A stretch of 64,000 bases of DNA from Myxococcales bacterium (lineage in GTDB: Bacteria; Myxococcota_A; Polyangia; Fen-1088): assembly GCA_003142855.1 (NCBI GenBank), contig PLNW01000106.1:1-64000 (forward strand). Direction: 5' to 3'. Under the pieces are notes generated by a model. That model saw nothing but the letters and a program-made list of their open reading frames with translations, had not been told where the DNA came from and searched no databases. Shown here one piece after another: positions 9,132 through 17,627 of this stretch. A program made the position numbers and the translations under genes. Within the stretch, counting starts at the first letter, position 1, and the number at the start of each line of letters is the position of its first letter.

Positions 9132-10430
9132 ATGGAAAACACGACCAAGAAAGTCGCGCCGGCTGTCTTGTGGGTTCCCTCGTCGTACTTGGCGATGGGA
9201 TTCGTGCTTTGCGCGCTCACGCTCAGCACGACCTTCGTCTTCAAGAACCTGGGGGTCGATAAGAGCACGATCACGATGCTCGCCGCGATCCTCATGTTGC
9301 CCTACACCTTCAAGTTCCTGTGGGCACCGCTGCTCGAGCTCTACAAGACCAAGAAGTTCTTCGTCGTGCTGATGCAGCTCTGTGCTGCGGTCTTGATGGC
9401 GCTGGCGGGCCTGGCGTTGAGGCTGCCGGTGTGGTTGGCGATCACCTTTGGCGCCATGATGGCCTGTGCGTTCGTGGGCGCCACCATCGACATCGGCACC
9501 GACGGCGTGTACGTCACCACCCTCGACGACAAGCAAAAGGCCAAGTGGGCCGGCATCCAAAGCATGGCCTGGACCGGGGGCCAGTTCATCGCTCTCGGCG
9601 CCTTGGTCTGGGTCGCCGGCAAGCTCCACGACGATTACGGCTACACCTGGCAGATCGCCTGGATGTACGTCTTCCTCGCCGCCGCCGTCATTCTCGTCGG
9701 CCTGGCTGCGTGGCACGGCGCCGTCATGCCCCCCGGCGCCAAGGCCAAGGACGCACCCAAGAGCATGGGCGAAGCGATGGCCGGATTCGGCCACGCCTAC
9801 AAGACCTTCTTCCAGAAGAAGCTCATCTGGCGCATGCTGGCCCTGGCCTTCTTCTATCGCTTCAGCTGGTACCTGATCGAGAAGGTCAACAACATCTTCC
9901 TCATCGCCGATCGCGCCGAGGGCGGCCTCGGCCTGACCAATCAGACCGCCGGCCAGATCAGCGGCGTCTGGGGGTCGGCCTCGTTCCTGGTGGCCAGCGT
10001 GGTGGGCGGCCTGGTGCTGGCCAAGGTCGGCCTCTCCCGCAAGACCCTGATGTTCTTCGTGGGCAGCCTGGTCATTTCGAACCTGGCCTTCGTCTATCTC
10101 GGCCGCTCGCAGCCCGATGCATTCCTTCTCATCACGGTCGTCTGGTGCGTGGCCATGTTCGCCTACGGCTTCGGCGCGGTCGCGCACATGTACTACATGA
10201 TGAAGCAGATTTCGCCCGGGCCGTACCAGACCGCGCACTACGCCTTCGCCACTGGGACCATGGGGCTCTGCAATTTCTCCGCTGGCTTCTTCAGCGGCAA
10301 GCTCGCGGATGCGCTCGGCTACCCGACCTTCTTCACCGTGGTGCTTTTCTGCGCGATTCCGGGCCTGTTGGCCGCGTGGTTCGCTCCCTTCGTTCACAGC
10401 ATGGGCGAGGAGACCAAGGCAGGAGCATAG
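9132..10430 (+). CDS. MFS permease, AmpG-like, probable oligosaccharide importer
   Basis: A 432-residue integral membrane protein with about 12 hydrophobic helices. The start (MENTTKKVAPAVLWVPSSY) and segments such as LPYTFKFLWAPLLELYKTKK and DIGTDGVYV resemble AmpG/SLC45-type major facilitator proteins, which move muropeptides or sugars. It is divergent from the GH94-GH116 gene across 106 bases and paralogous to the permease at 12357-13673 (both have LWVPS-Y-AMG near the N-terminus and QTAHYAFATG or RTAHYAFATG near the C-terminus). The simplest role is uptake of oligosaccharides for the fusion enzyme. Substrate is inferred from context only. Confidence 0.8.
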   Translation: MENTTKKVAPAVLWVPSSYLAMGFVLCALTLSTTFVFKNLGVDKSTITMLAAILMLPYTFKFLWAPLLELYKTKKFFVVLMQLCAAVLMALAGLALRLPVWLAITFGAMMACAFVGATIDIGTDGVYVTTLDDKQKAKWAGIQSMAWTGGQFIALGALVWVAGKLHDDYGYTWQIAWMYVFLAAAVILVGLAAWHGAVMPPGAKAKDAPKSMGEAMAGFGHAYKTFFQKKLIWRMLALAFFYRFSWYLIEKVNNIFLIADRAEGGLGLTNQTAGQISGVWGSASFLVASVVGGLVLAKVGLSRKTLMFFVGSLVISNLAFVYLGRSQPDAFLLITVVWCVAMFAYGFGAVAHMYYMMKQISPGPYQTAHYAFATGTMGLCNFSAGFFSGKLADALGYPTFFTVVLFCAIPGLLAAWFAPFVHSMGEETKAGA

Positions 10431-10437
10431 GGCAGAA

Positions 10438-11880
10438 GTGCGACGAGGAAACGCTGGTACGTTCCGCGTCTTGCTGTGCTGCCCTCTGATACGATCGATA
10501 ACCTCTGCCCTCTTGCTGCTATCCCTCGCGGCTTGCGGTCGGGGCGGCCTCTTGCACAAGTCGGGACAGGCGAGCGACGGATCGAGCCGCGGCGACCAGG
10601 ACGGGGCGGACGCGAGCAACAAGGGCGATGGCCGCACCCCGAAGCCCAGCTGTACCTTCAAGGGCTTCGCCAATCCCGTGGCCTACACGCCCGCGGCCGA
10701 GCTGTATTCCTTGCGCGTCGCGGATGTGACGGGTGATGGACGCCCCGACATCCTGGCCGTCGAGAGCACAAACGGCGTGGCGTCGCTCGAGCTCTTCACC
10801 AACACCGGCAAGGGCGCGTTCGCGCAGGCTACGCTTCCGTTCGTGTTCCCGCCCAACTCCGGCGATCCGGTGGCCGCCGACTTCAACGGCGACGGCATCC
10901 TCGATCTCGCAAGTCAAGGCAACAGCGCGACTGGCATCGACGTTGGCACCGACGACGGCGTGCTCGCGTTCGACTTCGGCACGGGGCCGGGGAAGCTCGC
11001 CAGCCGGGCGGTCACGCTGCCTTCCCCGCAAACCAACGGCTTCCTGACCGTCGGGGATTTCGATGGCGACGGCCGCCCCGATCTCGCCTTTGCCGGGTAC
11101 GACTATCAGATGATGGGCGGTTTCGTGACCGATGCTGGCGGCATTGCCTTGCCCGCGCCCGAGCCGACGAACTTCGCCATGAACGTGTACCGCAACACCG
11201 GCCAGGGCAACTTCGCGGCGCCCGCGAGCTACGCCAACCCGACGTTCTTTTCGGACCTGGTCACGGGCGACTTCGACGGCGACGGGCACCTCGACATCGC
11301 CGAGCTGGCCTCGACGACTGCCTGGCTGCTGGGCGTCTTCTACAACGCCGGCGACGGCAGCTTCGCCGACGAGGCGACCTTCGGCCCAAACCCCGATTGG
11401 GGCGGCTTCGGCCTCGGCGTCGCCGACTTCAACGGGGATGGCATCGACGACCTCGCCACCGTGACCTACCTGCGCCCCAACGCCAGCGACGAAGCCATCG
11501 TCATCGAGGTGTGGAGCGGCGCGCGCGACCGCAGCTTCGCCATGGTCACCACGGAAATCACGGCGGTCCCCGACGTCTACCAGGTCGCCACCGGCGACTT
11601 CAACGGCGACGGCAAGCCCGACCTCGCGCTGGCGCTCCAGCCGGCTGGGCGGGGTGGCGCGGCGCCGCCGATGCCCGTAGCAGTGTACATCAATCAGGGC
11701 GACGGCACCTTTGCCGCGCCGACCACCTATTTTTTAAGCGGCGCGAGCGAGCTGCTGACCAACGCCATCGTCGCGGGCGACTTCAACGGCGACGGCGTGG
11801 CCGACATCGCGGTGGCGACCACCGGCCGTTTCTCCCCCTATCCCGTCGCCGTACACGTACTGCTCTCGCAGTGCGATTAG
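10438..11880 (+). CDS. FG-GAP/VCBS repeat lipoprotein
   Basis: About 480 residues starting at a GTG at 10438, chosen because AGGAG lies at 10421-10425 and the translation then begins with a lipoprotein signal (hydrophobic ALLLLSLAAC, lipidated Cys followed by GRGG). A TTG at 10471 is an alternative start. Seven calcium-binding-type D-x-N/D-G-D-G-x-x-D repeats are visible: DVTGDGRPDI, DFNGDGILDL, DFDGDGRPDL, DFDGDGHLDI, DFNGDGIDDL, DFNGDGKPDL and DFNGDGVADI, which predict an integrin-like beta-propeller on the cell surface. It starts 7 bases after the permease stop, so it is probably cotranscribed, and could help bind polysaccharide. No catalytic motif is seen. Confidence 0.82.
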   Translation: MRRGNAGTFRVLLCCPLIRSITSALLLLSLAACGRGGLLHKSGQASDGSSRGDQDGADASNKGDGRTPKPSCTFKGFANPVAYTPAAELYSLRVADVTGDGRPDILAVESTNGVASLELFTNTGKGAFAQATLPFVFPPNSGDPVAADFNGDGILDLASQGNSATGIDVGTDDGVLAFDFGTGPGKLASRAVTLPSPQTNGFLTVGDFDGDGRPDLAFAGYDYQMMGGFVTDAGGIALPAPEPTNFAMNVYRNTGQGNFAAPASYANPTFFSDLVTGDFDGDGHLDIAELASTTAWLLGVFYNAGDGSFADEATFGPNPDWGGFGLGVADFNGDGIDDLATVTYLRPNASDEAIVIEVWSGARDRSFAMVTTEITAVPDVYQVATGDFNGDGKPDLALALQPAGRGGAAPPMPVAVYINQGDGTFAAPTTYFLSGASELLTNAIVAGDFNGDGVADIAVATTGRFSPYPVAVHVLLSQCD

Positions 11881-12041
11881 TCCGCGGTAAACGAGATCCG
11901 TCGGCTGCCGATGAGCGCCACGAGGATCTCTTTCAAGACCCGCACCTCCTCCTGCGTGTGGTCCAGCTTGCGCTGCATTCGCTCGTTGATCGCGCACGCG
12001 ATCATCGCGATGACAAGAGCGTCGCCGGGAGCATCGGGCAT
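11877..12041 (-). pseudogene. Truncated 5' end of an integrase-type transposase gene
   Basis: A 54-codon frame (MPDAPGDALVIAMIACAINE start) contains NERMQRKLDHTQEEVRVLKE and then ALIGSRRISFTAD, after which it stops inside the end of the FG-GAP gene. This resembles the N-terminus of integrase-core (rve) transposases common in myxobacteria and planctomycetes, where the sequence continues into a DQRRRLA-like helix. Here everything after FTAD is missing. I read it as an IS remnant; family recall is from memory. Confidence 0.45.
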
Positions 12042-12129
12042 CACGATGCCGGTTCACGCATGCCGTTTTCAAGCTGTGTATCTCCGCGAACTCGTGCCGG
12101 AATTTTCGCGACGACTTTCCGGACACCAA

Positions 12130-12305
12130 GGGGTTTGCAGGAGGCGCCGCTCAACAAGCACGTTGCAATGGAAAGTCGCCGCATCAAGCTGACCCACAAA
12201 GATCCCGGCGATCGCTTTATCGCCGCCACGGCCCTCGTCTACGACCTTGTCCTGGTTACCGCCGATCGGGAACTCTTGCGGTGCCCTGCGTTGAAGACCA
12301 TTTGA
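12130..12305 (+). pseudogene. 3' fragment of a VapC-type PIN toxin gene
   Basis: The frame ending at the TGA at 12303-12305 reads HKDPGDRFIAATALVYDL, then LVTADRELL and PALKTI. This is the C-terminal third of a type II VapC ribonuclease, carrying the late acidic residues of the PIN site. The N-terminal part with the first catalytic Asp and the antitoxin gene are absent, and the sequence to the left has no PIN resemblance. It is therefore a decayed toxin remnant beside an IS remnant. Confidence 0.7.
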
Positions 12306-12325
12306 TTCCCACTGGACCAGCCGCA

Positions 12326-12358
12326 AGCCCCTCGAAGGTCCTCGCGCGCAGAGGGGCT
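12326..12358. terminator. Possible terminator hairpin between convergent units
   Basis: AGCCCCTC at 12326-12333 is complementary to GAGGGGCT at 12351-12358 across a 17-base loop. It lies where rightward reading from the VapC remnant meets the end of the leftward permease gene and overlaps the latter's stop codon. There is no T-run, so this is a weak call. Confidence 0.3.
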
Positions 12359-13673
12359 ACGCCTCCGCCTCACTCACAGCCACGAACGGGGCAAAGAAGG
12401 AAATGATGATGGGTGGCAGCGAGGCGAGTAGCACGAAGCCGAAGAAGGCCTGGTAGCCGAGCCAGGCCTGGATGCGCCCGCTCACCATCCCGGTCAGCAT
12501 CATGTTGAGCGCCATGATCCCGGTGGCGAAGGCATAGTGGGCCGTGCGATAGCGCCCGGGCGATAGCTCTTGCATCATGTACAACATCATTCCAACTGTG
12601 CCCAGGCCGTAGCCCAGTTTCTCAATCAACACTACACAGGTAATCAAAACGAGATCGTTGGGCAGGGCCTGGCTCAAGTAGAAGAACGTCACATGCGGCA
12701 CATTGAGCGCAAAGGCCAACAGCACGAACACCCGCCGCAAACCGTAGCGCGCGGCCAGCAGCCCGCCCAATAAGGTTCCCCCGACAAAGGCCACTGTCCC
12801 GAAAGTTCCATTGATGTTGCCCAGGGCCATGTTGTCTAGCCCCAGGCCCCCGACGGTCCGCTTGTCCATCAGGAACAGGGGACCGATCTTCTCGATGAAT
12901 CCCTCGGCAAATCGATAGAAGAAGACCGCAGTGATCATCATCCACACGCGCGGCTTCTTGAAGAAACTGACCCAGGCGTCCGCAGTGGTGGCCAGCGCCG
13001 CACGCACGCTGGAGGGCGTGTCCGCAGCCTTGGCCCCCGGGGGAAGAAGATAGTAGTGCCAGACAGCGGCCGCAGCCAGGATGGCCGCGACCAGCATCAT
13101 CACGATCATCCAGGCCGTGAACCAGGCCGGGTTGGGCCCAGAGATGGGCGCTGGTTTGCCCGCCGCGGCCCAGTCAAACAGCACCTTGGTCAAGCTGACC
13201 AGTGCGCCCGAGACCAAGACCCTGCCCAAATTCCAGAAGGCCCCTTGCAGTCCGACGTAGAGCGCCTGTTCTTTGGGCGTGGTCGAGGTCAGGTACACGC
13301 CGTCGCCGGCGATGTCTTGCGTCGCCGAGGCAAAGCCCGACATCCAGAAGAAGGCAATGGTGAGCGGCAGGTAGGCCGGCAGTCTGAGGGCAAAGGCCGC
13401 GCAAGAGAACGTGACCACCATGGTGAGCTCCATGGCGATCACGAAGAAGCGTTTGCTGCGAAACAGCTCCAGTAGCGGCGCCCACAGTGGCTTGAGCACC
13501 CAAGGCAGATACATGGCGCCGGTGTAGGCCGCGATCTCGGGGTTGGTCAGCCCCAGGTTCTTGTACATGATGGCCGCCACCACGGACACCGCGATCATGG
13601 GCGTGCCCATGGCAAAATAGAGACTGGGCACCCAGAGCAGAGGATGCGCGCGGCGGTTTTCGGGGCGGGGCAT
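12357..13673 (-). CDS. Second AmpG-like MFS permease
   Basis: A 438-residue membrane protein with about 12 helices, paralogous to the permease at 9132-10430: both share an N-terminal LWVPS segment, KPLWAPLLELFRSKRFFVI versus KFLWAPLLELYKTKKFFVV, and the C-terminal TAHYAFATG stretch. It is the last gene of a leftward series that includes the outer-membrane barrel and the GH9 endoglucanase, 39 bases after a gene fragment. Having two divergent paralogues in one locus suggests different oligosaccharide lengths or linkages. Start at MPRPENRRAH. Confidence 0.8.
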   Translation of the reverse strand: MPRPENRRAHPLLWVPSLYFAMGTPMIAVSVVAAIMYKNLGLTNPEIAAYTGAMYLPWVLKPLWAPLLELFRSKRFFVIAMELTMVVTFSCAAFALRLPAYLPLTIAFFWMSGFASATQDIAGDGVYLTSTTPKEQALYVGLQGAFWNLGRVLVSGALVSLTKVLFDWAAAGKPAPISGPNPAWFTAWMIVMMLVAAILAAAAVWHYYLLPPGAKAADTPSSVRAALATTADAWVSFFKKPRVWMMITAVFFYRFAEGFIEKIGPLFLMDKRTVGGLGLDNMALGNINGTFGTVAFVGGTLLGGLLAARYGLRRVFVLLAFALNVPHVTFFYLSQALPNDLVLITCVVLIEKLGYGLGTVGMMLYMMQELSPGRYRTAHYAFATGIMALNMMLTGMVSGRIQAWLGYQAFFGFVLLASLPPIIISFFAPFVAVSEAEA

Positions 13674-13712
13674 GGCGGGCTAGTAGGCTGGTTTCACCGG
13701 CGCCCACCGTCG

Positions 13713-14162
13713 CTACCGCTGGATGACCGCCGGAATATCCAGCTCTTCCCACACCGGCGTCGTGTTCACCGTCGCGGGACTCTGGGTCCACAGGTAGACC
13801 GCGGGATAGGTCGCGATGCTGCCGCTGCCATCCACCACGATGGCAGTCATGTAGAGCTGCGAGATGAAGACCTGGCCAGACTGATAGGTGCTGGTGACGG
13901 GCGGAATGTCGGCGCGGTTCGAGGAGAAGATGACCCAGTAGTAGGTCTTTCCGCCAGAGGACTGGAACGACGGCGACCACTTGCCAAAGTGGTTGTTGAC
14001 CCCGGGGCTGGTCTTGCTGCTGCACTTGGAGGGACTGTTGGCCTTCAGGGGGGTAGCGGTGCCATCCTTGGATGGAATCACGAATATCTCGGCCTGCGTA
14101 TTGGCGTACATGACCTGCGTTGCGGGCACTCGGTTGAAGAGCAGGAACTGATCGTGTCTGAC
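13713..14162 (-). pseudogene. C-terminal fragment of a TolB/PD40-like periplasmic protein
   Basis: The frame reads HDQFLLFNRVPATQVMYANT, then FVIPSKDG, FGKWSPSF, YYWVIFSSNRAD, QLYMTAIVV and TYPAVYLWTQ. W-S-P plus I-F-S-S-N-R is the pattern of WD40-like PD40 propeller blades, and this resembles the last blades of longer myxobacterial propeller proteins. There is no signal peptide or good start (a GTG at 14129 is the first candidate). It begins directly after, and in the same frame as, the TAG that ends the gene at 14163-15596. The 5' part of the original gene appears deleted. Confidence 0.55.
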
Positions 14163-15596
14163 CTACAGTCTGAGGCGCACCCCCGTGTTGATGTCAGCGA
14201 CCATTGAGAAGGCCGGGACGCCACCCAAACCGTTGATTTCGAGTATCCAGCTCCAGCTGTCGCTCAAGCCAATGGCCATGCCACCACCGACGCCGAAGAC
14301 CACCGGGCCGCCGAGGACGGTGTCATTGACTGGATTGGGAGTGCTGTTTGGGGTCCGTTTGAGACCCTCGACGTAGAGGCGGAAACCCTGGCCGCCACCC
14401 AGGATGCCGCTGCCGTAGAAGCGGACGGTCTTGCCACTCGTGAAATACAGCAATCGTCCCAGGAACGCGACGGCCGCCGGGGCAGTGGCATTGCCAGCCG
14501 CCTGTGGAATGTACTGGATTCGTCCCTGAAGGGACAGGGAGAGGCTCGGGGTCAGAAAGTAGCCGACCTCGGGGGTGACCTGAGCGGCCTTGGCCCAGGC
14601 CACGCCTGGCGTGTATTTGACTACGGTGGCGTGGTACACCTCGGGCCCGGAGCTCCCGGCATAGCCGTAGCCAAAGCCCACGCCCAGACCGAGCCACCAG
14701 TAGCCGCTGGTCTTGAGCGGGCCGCCCTCGGTCTCGCCTTCGCCTTCAGCTTCGTCCCGCGCAGCACGAGACGCTGCTCCCGCCCCTTGATCGGCGCCGC
14801 GGATGTCAATCTCCACAGGCTCGACCACGCTCCCGACTGAGGCGACAACCTTTCCCCGCTTGTTGCGCGCTTGGAAGTAGAGGGAAAGCTGCTGACCCGA
14901 GGTGGCCTCGGGTGGAAGCTGCGTGCCCCAGCCTGGGGTTCCATCGAGCGCGGCTTCGGCCGACATCTTGCGCGACTTGAACGGGGAACTCTCCTTGGCG
15001 CGGAAAAAGACCGTCACCTCGGCGAGCGGAAGCGAGCCTTCGACCACACAGCGCAGTTTGACCGACGAGCCGGCCGTCGCCGCATTCGCGGTGGGACAAC
15101 GGAGAGGACCCTGCGGCGCTGCGGGCGGCTCGCTGGTCTCGGGGCTGGGTGCCGGCGAGGAGCTCTGCATCTCGGACTTTGCCCGTTCGAACAACTCTTT
15201 CACCTCGGCAGAGTCCGTGCCCGCGGTGGGCAAGTACTGAGGCTGCAACTCCAGCGCCTTCTTGAAATGGAAAAGCGCTTGGTCTTCGTTCTTCAGGCCG
15301 GAGGCGTAGAGCACCGCGAGATTGCCGTGCGTCCCGGCCATCACGGCGTGATTCCCGAGGGCAGCGGCCTCGCCGATTTCCAGCGCTTTGTTCAGGCTCT
15401 TCTCGGCGAGCGAAAACTCCATCGCATCGAAGAACTGCCTGGCCTCTTTGTTGAGGCGAATGACCTTTGTCACCGCTTCCTTGTTTTCGCCGGCGGCCAC
15501 AACCGTCCCGGCCGGCAAGGCCAGGAGCAGTAAGGTGGCGACTGCCAAGAAGAGGTGTCGATTGAACCAAGGGCGTACGGATTTCTGCGCGCTCAT
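14163..15596 (-). CDS. Exported TPR-like, Ig-like, beta-barrel protein of unknown function
   Basis: A 477-residue protein; ATG at 15596 is chosen over an earlier ATG because it gives a clean signal peptide (HLFLAVATLLLLALPAGTVVAA). Residues about 40-130 are TPR-like helices (ALEIGEAAALG, ALFHFKKALELQPQ). A Ser/Pro linker leads to an Ig-like module near 165-260 (VKLRCVVEG, VTVFFRA). The last 170 residues alternate polar and aromatic residues (YWWLGLGVGFGYGYAG) and end in RLRL, as expected for an outer-membrane barrel. It lies between the GH9 gene and the second permease on the same strand. I do not recognise a named family. Confidence 0.7.
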   Translation of the reverse strand: MSAQKSVRPWFNRHLFLAVATLLLLALPAGTVVAAGENKEAVTKVIRLNKEARQFFDAMEFSLAEKSLNKALEIGEAAALGNHAVMAGTHGNLAVLYASGLKNEDQALFHFKKALELQPQYLPTAGTDSAEVKELFERAKSEMQSSSPAPSPETSEPPAAPQGPLRCPTANAATAGSSVKLRCVVEGSLPLAEVTVFFRAKESSPFKSRKMSAEAALDGTPGWGTQLPPEATSGQQLSLYFQARNKRGKVVASVGSVVEPVEIDIRGADQGAGAASRAARDEAEGEGETEGGPLKTSGYWWLGLGVGFGYGYAGSSGPEVYHATVVKYTPGVAWAKAAQVTPEVGYFLTPSLSLSLQGRIQYIPQAAGNATAPAAVAFLGRLLYFTSGKTVRFYGSGILGGGQGFRLYVEGLKRTPNSTPNPVNDTVLGGPVVFGVGGGMAIGLSDSWSWILEINGLGGVPAFSMVADINTGVRLRL

Positions 15597-15672
15597 GGGA
15601 TCCCCGTGCAAGGTGATTGACTGCTCTCGAACTTATAACTCGGGAGCTTTTCAAAGTGCGAAAATTACTTAG

Positions 15673-15774
15673 CTACCCGACGACGCACTCGACGCGAACC
15701 TTGGCGCCGGCCGGGGCGTATGGAACGATTGGCTTCTCCGTGCCTGACTGCGTCGCGTTCGGCGCTTTTCCTGG
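15673..15774 (-). other. Short open tail in frame after the GH9 stop
   Basis: After the GH9 TGA the same frame stays open for about 33 codons (TEKPIVPYAPAGAKVRVECV) to a TAG. The translation looks protein-like but carries no start codon or ribosome-binding site. It may be the end of a deleted gene, or chance. The rest of 15597-15672 shows nothing. Confidence 0.3.
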
Positions 15775-17619
15775 TCAATGCTGGTCGTGCTTGAGCGGGG
15801 TAGTGCCCTTCTCGTCCAGGTAGGCCAGCACCCAAGCAAGCGGGGCGTTCCAATTGATGCAGATTTCGTTGGTGGCCCAGGATTCGATGTTGTCGGCAAA
15901 ACACTTTTCTGGCGCACACCCGCCCAGGGCCGCCTTTACGTAGGGATCCTCGAGACCGGAATTGGGGCCGCCCGAAACCATGCCGGGCGGGGCCGACGGA
16001 TACTTCTCGTTGACCTGGTGGGCCCAGAAGCGATGGTGCGGGTTGCGCAAGGGCCGGGCGCCCCAGCCGGTCACGTAGCTTTGGTCCATGGGGTTGCGAC
16101 CCAGAATGTAGTCCATCCCGGCGGCCACGGCGTTCAGGTATCGCTGCTCGTGGTTGAAGTCGTTGGCCAGGGCCAGAACCACCAGGTTGTTGAGCAGGAA
16201 TGAGTTCGAGCCCCAGGGCGCCTTGCCGGCCTGGCCGTAGTCGATGGGCACTCGATAGCCGCGCTTCTGCAGGATCTGCAAATAGGCATCTGCCGCCTGA
16301 GTCACGGCCTTGCGCGCTGTCACGATTTCCTTGTCACCCAGCGCGTTTGGCACGACCGCCAGCGAGATGGTTCCCAGCGCCGCCGTTGTTTGCCAGGTCA
16401 TGGGCGAGGCGACGTCGCCGCCTTCCGTGGAGGGCAGACGTGGCGCAACCTTCAGGTAATAGGGCGAGGACGCGAGGAACTGCTTGTATTCGGGCTTCTT
16501 GGTCGTGATGAAGAGCTCAGCTGCCGCCCAATAGAATTCGTCATCGACCTTGACATCTTCGTAGGGCCCGCCGCCCACGCCGCCGGGCAGTGCAAAAGCC
16601 GCGGGATGGCGTTGCGCCGCTTGCCAGGCTCGCTCGGCCGCCGCCAGGCAACGCTTGGAGAACGGGGCATCGATGCTCTGCCAGATGCGCGCCGCCTGCG
16701 CTGCGACTGCTGCCAGATTGAGCGTGGCCGCTGTGCTGGGCGGATACAGGAAGCGCGGCATCTGGTCCTCATGGGGAGCCAGGCCGAGCGCTGTCCATTC
16801 CTTGTCGTGAATCTTGTGATGAACCATTCCGGCGCGGTCGCCGTCGGGAACCTGCATCTTGAGCAGGAACTCCATCTCCCAGCGGACCTCGTCGAGCAGG
16901 TCGGGCACGTCGTTCCCCTTCTCGGGAATATTCATGCGTCCGTCGGCAAAGTCGGCCAACGAAGAACCGAGGTGCTTGGTTCGCTCGTAGAGATTGAGCA
17001 GGGTCCACACCGAGATCCCGCCGGTGACCACGTACTTGCCGTGATCGCCAGCATCGTACCAGCCACCGGAAACGTCGAGGCGATAGCTGCAGCCCGAGCC
17101 GGCCGCGCAAGGCACGCTCTTGTCCGACAAGTGGCCGGCCGGCCGCGCCCACTGCGGTCCGCCCGCGTAGGGCATGGCGATCTCGATGCCGCTGCGGTTT
17201 TGATAAAAGAAGGTCAGGGCGTCGTACTTGAGCTTGTGATAGATGGTCGGGCTGATGTCAAAGGGATAGCTGCGATCGGATCCGACGACGAGCGCGAAGC
17301 CGTGGCCTTCCCGATCGAACGAGCTGAAGTCGGCAATCTGAACCGTGTCGCCAGCCAGGGTGTCGGGGCCTGCCACCACGGTCTGGCCTGACTGGACCTC
17401 GTGCCCGACGCTATCGACCAGGCTCCAGGCCTGGGGAGCACTTCCGCCGGCGCGCACGGTCGCCAGTTTCAGCAACGCGGGGAAATAGCCGACCTGATTC
17501 ACTACGACGGCCGCAGGCGGCGCGTCCTTGATCTTGGACCCAGGCGGTGCGGTCTTCGCGCCGATGGGCGCGCAACCCACCGCCACAGGCAGGAGGAGCG
17601 CGGGAAGGACTGCCCGCAT
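15775..17619 (-). CDS. GH9 endoglucanase lipoprotein
   Basis: About 614 residues from the ATG at 17619 (MRAVLPALLLPVAVGC, lipobox Cys16); a GTG at 17637 would add six residues and overlap the upstream gene. An N-terminal Ig-like CelD_N domain (VVVNQVGYFPALLKLATV) precedes a GH9 (alpha/alpha)6 barrel. Catalytic motifs are GGWYDAGDHGKYV (Asp189, Asp192 as base region), NPHHRFWAH, and ESWATNEICINWNAPL with Glu585 as the likely acid. GH9 enzymes invert beta-1,4-glucan bonds. Lipidation places it on the outer envelope, where it would release cello-oligosaccharides. It directly follows the outer-membrane barrel gene with an almost overlapping junction. Confidence 0.9.
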   Translation of the reverse strand: MRAVLPALLLPVAVGCAPIGAKTAPPGSKIKDAPPAAVVVNQVGYFPALLKLATVRAGGSAPQAWSLVDSVGHEVQSGQTVVAGPDTLAGDTVQIADFSSFDREGHGFALVVGSDRSYPFDISPTIYHKLKYDALTFFYQNRSGIEIAMPYAGGPQWARPAGHLSDKSVPCAAGSGCSYRLDVSGGWYDAGDHGKYVVTGGISVWTLLNLYERTKHLGSSLADFADGRMNIPEKGNDVPDLLDEVRWEMEFLLKMQVPDGDRAGMVHHKIHDKEWTALGLAPHEDQMPRFLYPPSTAATLNLAAVAAQAARIWQSIDAPFSKRCLAAAERAWQAAQRHPAAFALPGGVGGGPYEDVKVDDEFYWAAAELFITTKKPEYKQFLASSPYYLKVAPRLPSTEGGDVASPMTWQTTAALGTISLAVVPNALGDKEIVTARKAVTQAADAYLQILQKRGYRVPIDYGQAGKAPWGSNSFLLNNLVVLALANDFNHEQRYLNAVAAGMDYILGRNPMDQSYVTGWGARPLRNPHHRFWAHQVNEKYPSAPPGMVSGGPNSGLEDPYVKAALGGCAPEKCFADNIESWATNEICINWNAPLAWVLAYLDEKGTTPLKHDQH

Positions 17620-17627
17620 TCGTCGGG

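Noticed and set aside
6332..9262. Very long open frame on the + strand opposite the GH94-GH116 gene
   Set aside because: It is the GC-rich shadow of a proven coding frame, has no recognisable domain, and would overlap both the fusion gene and the start of the permease gene.
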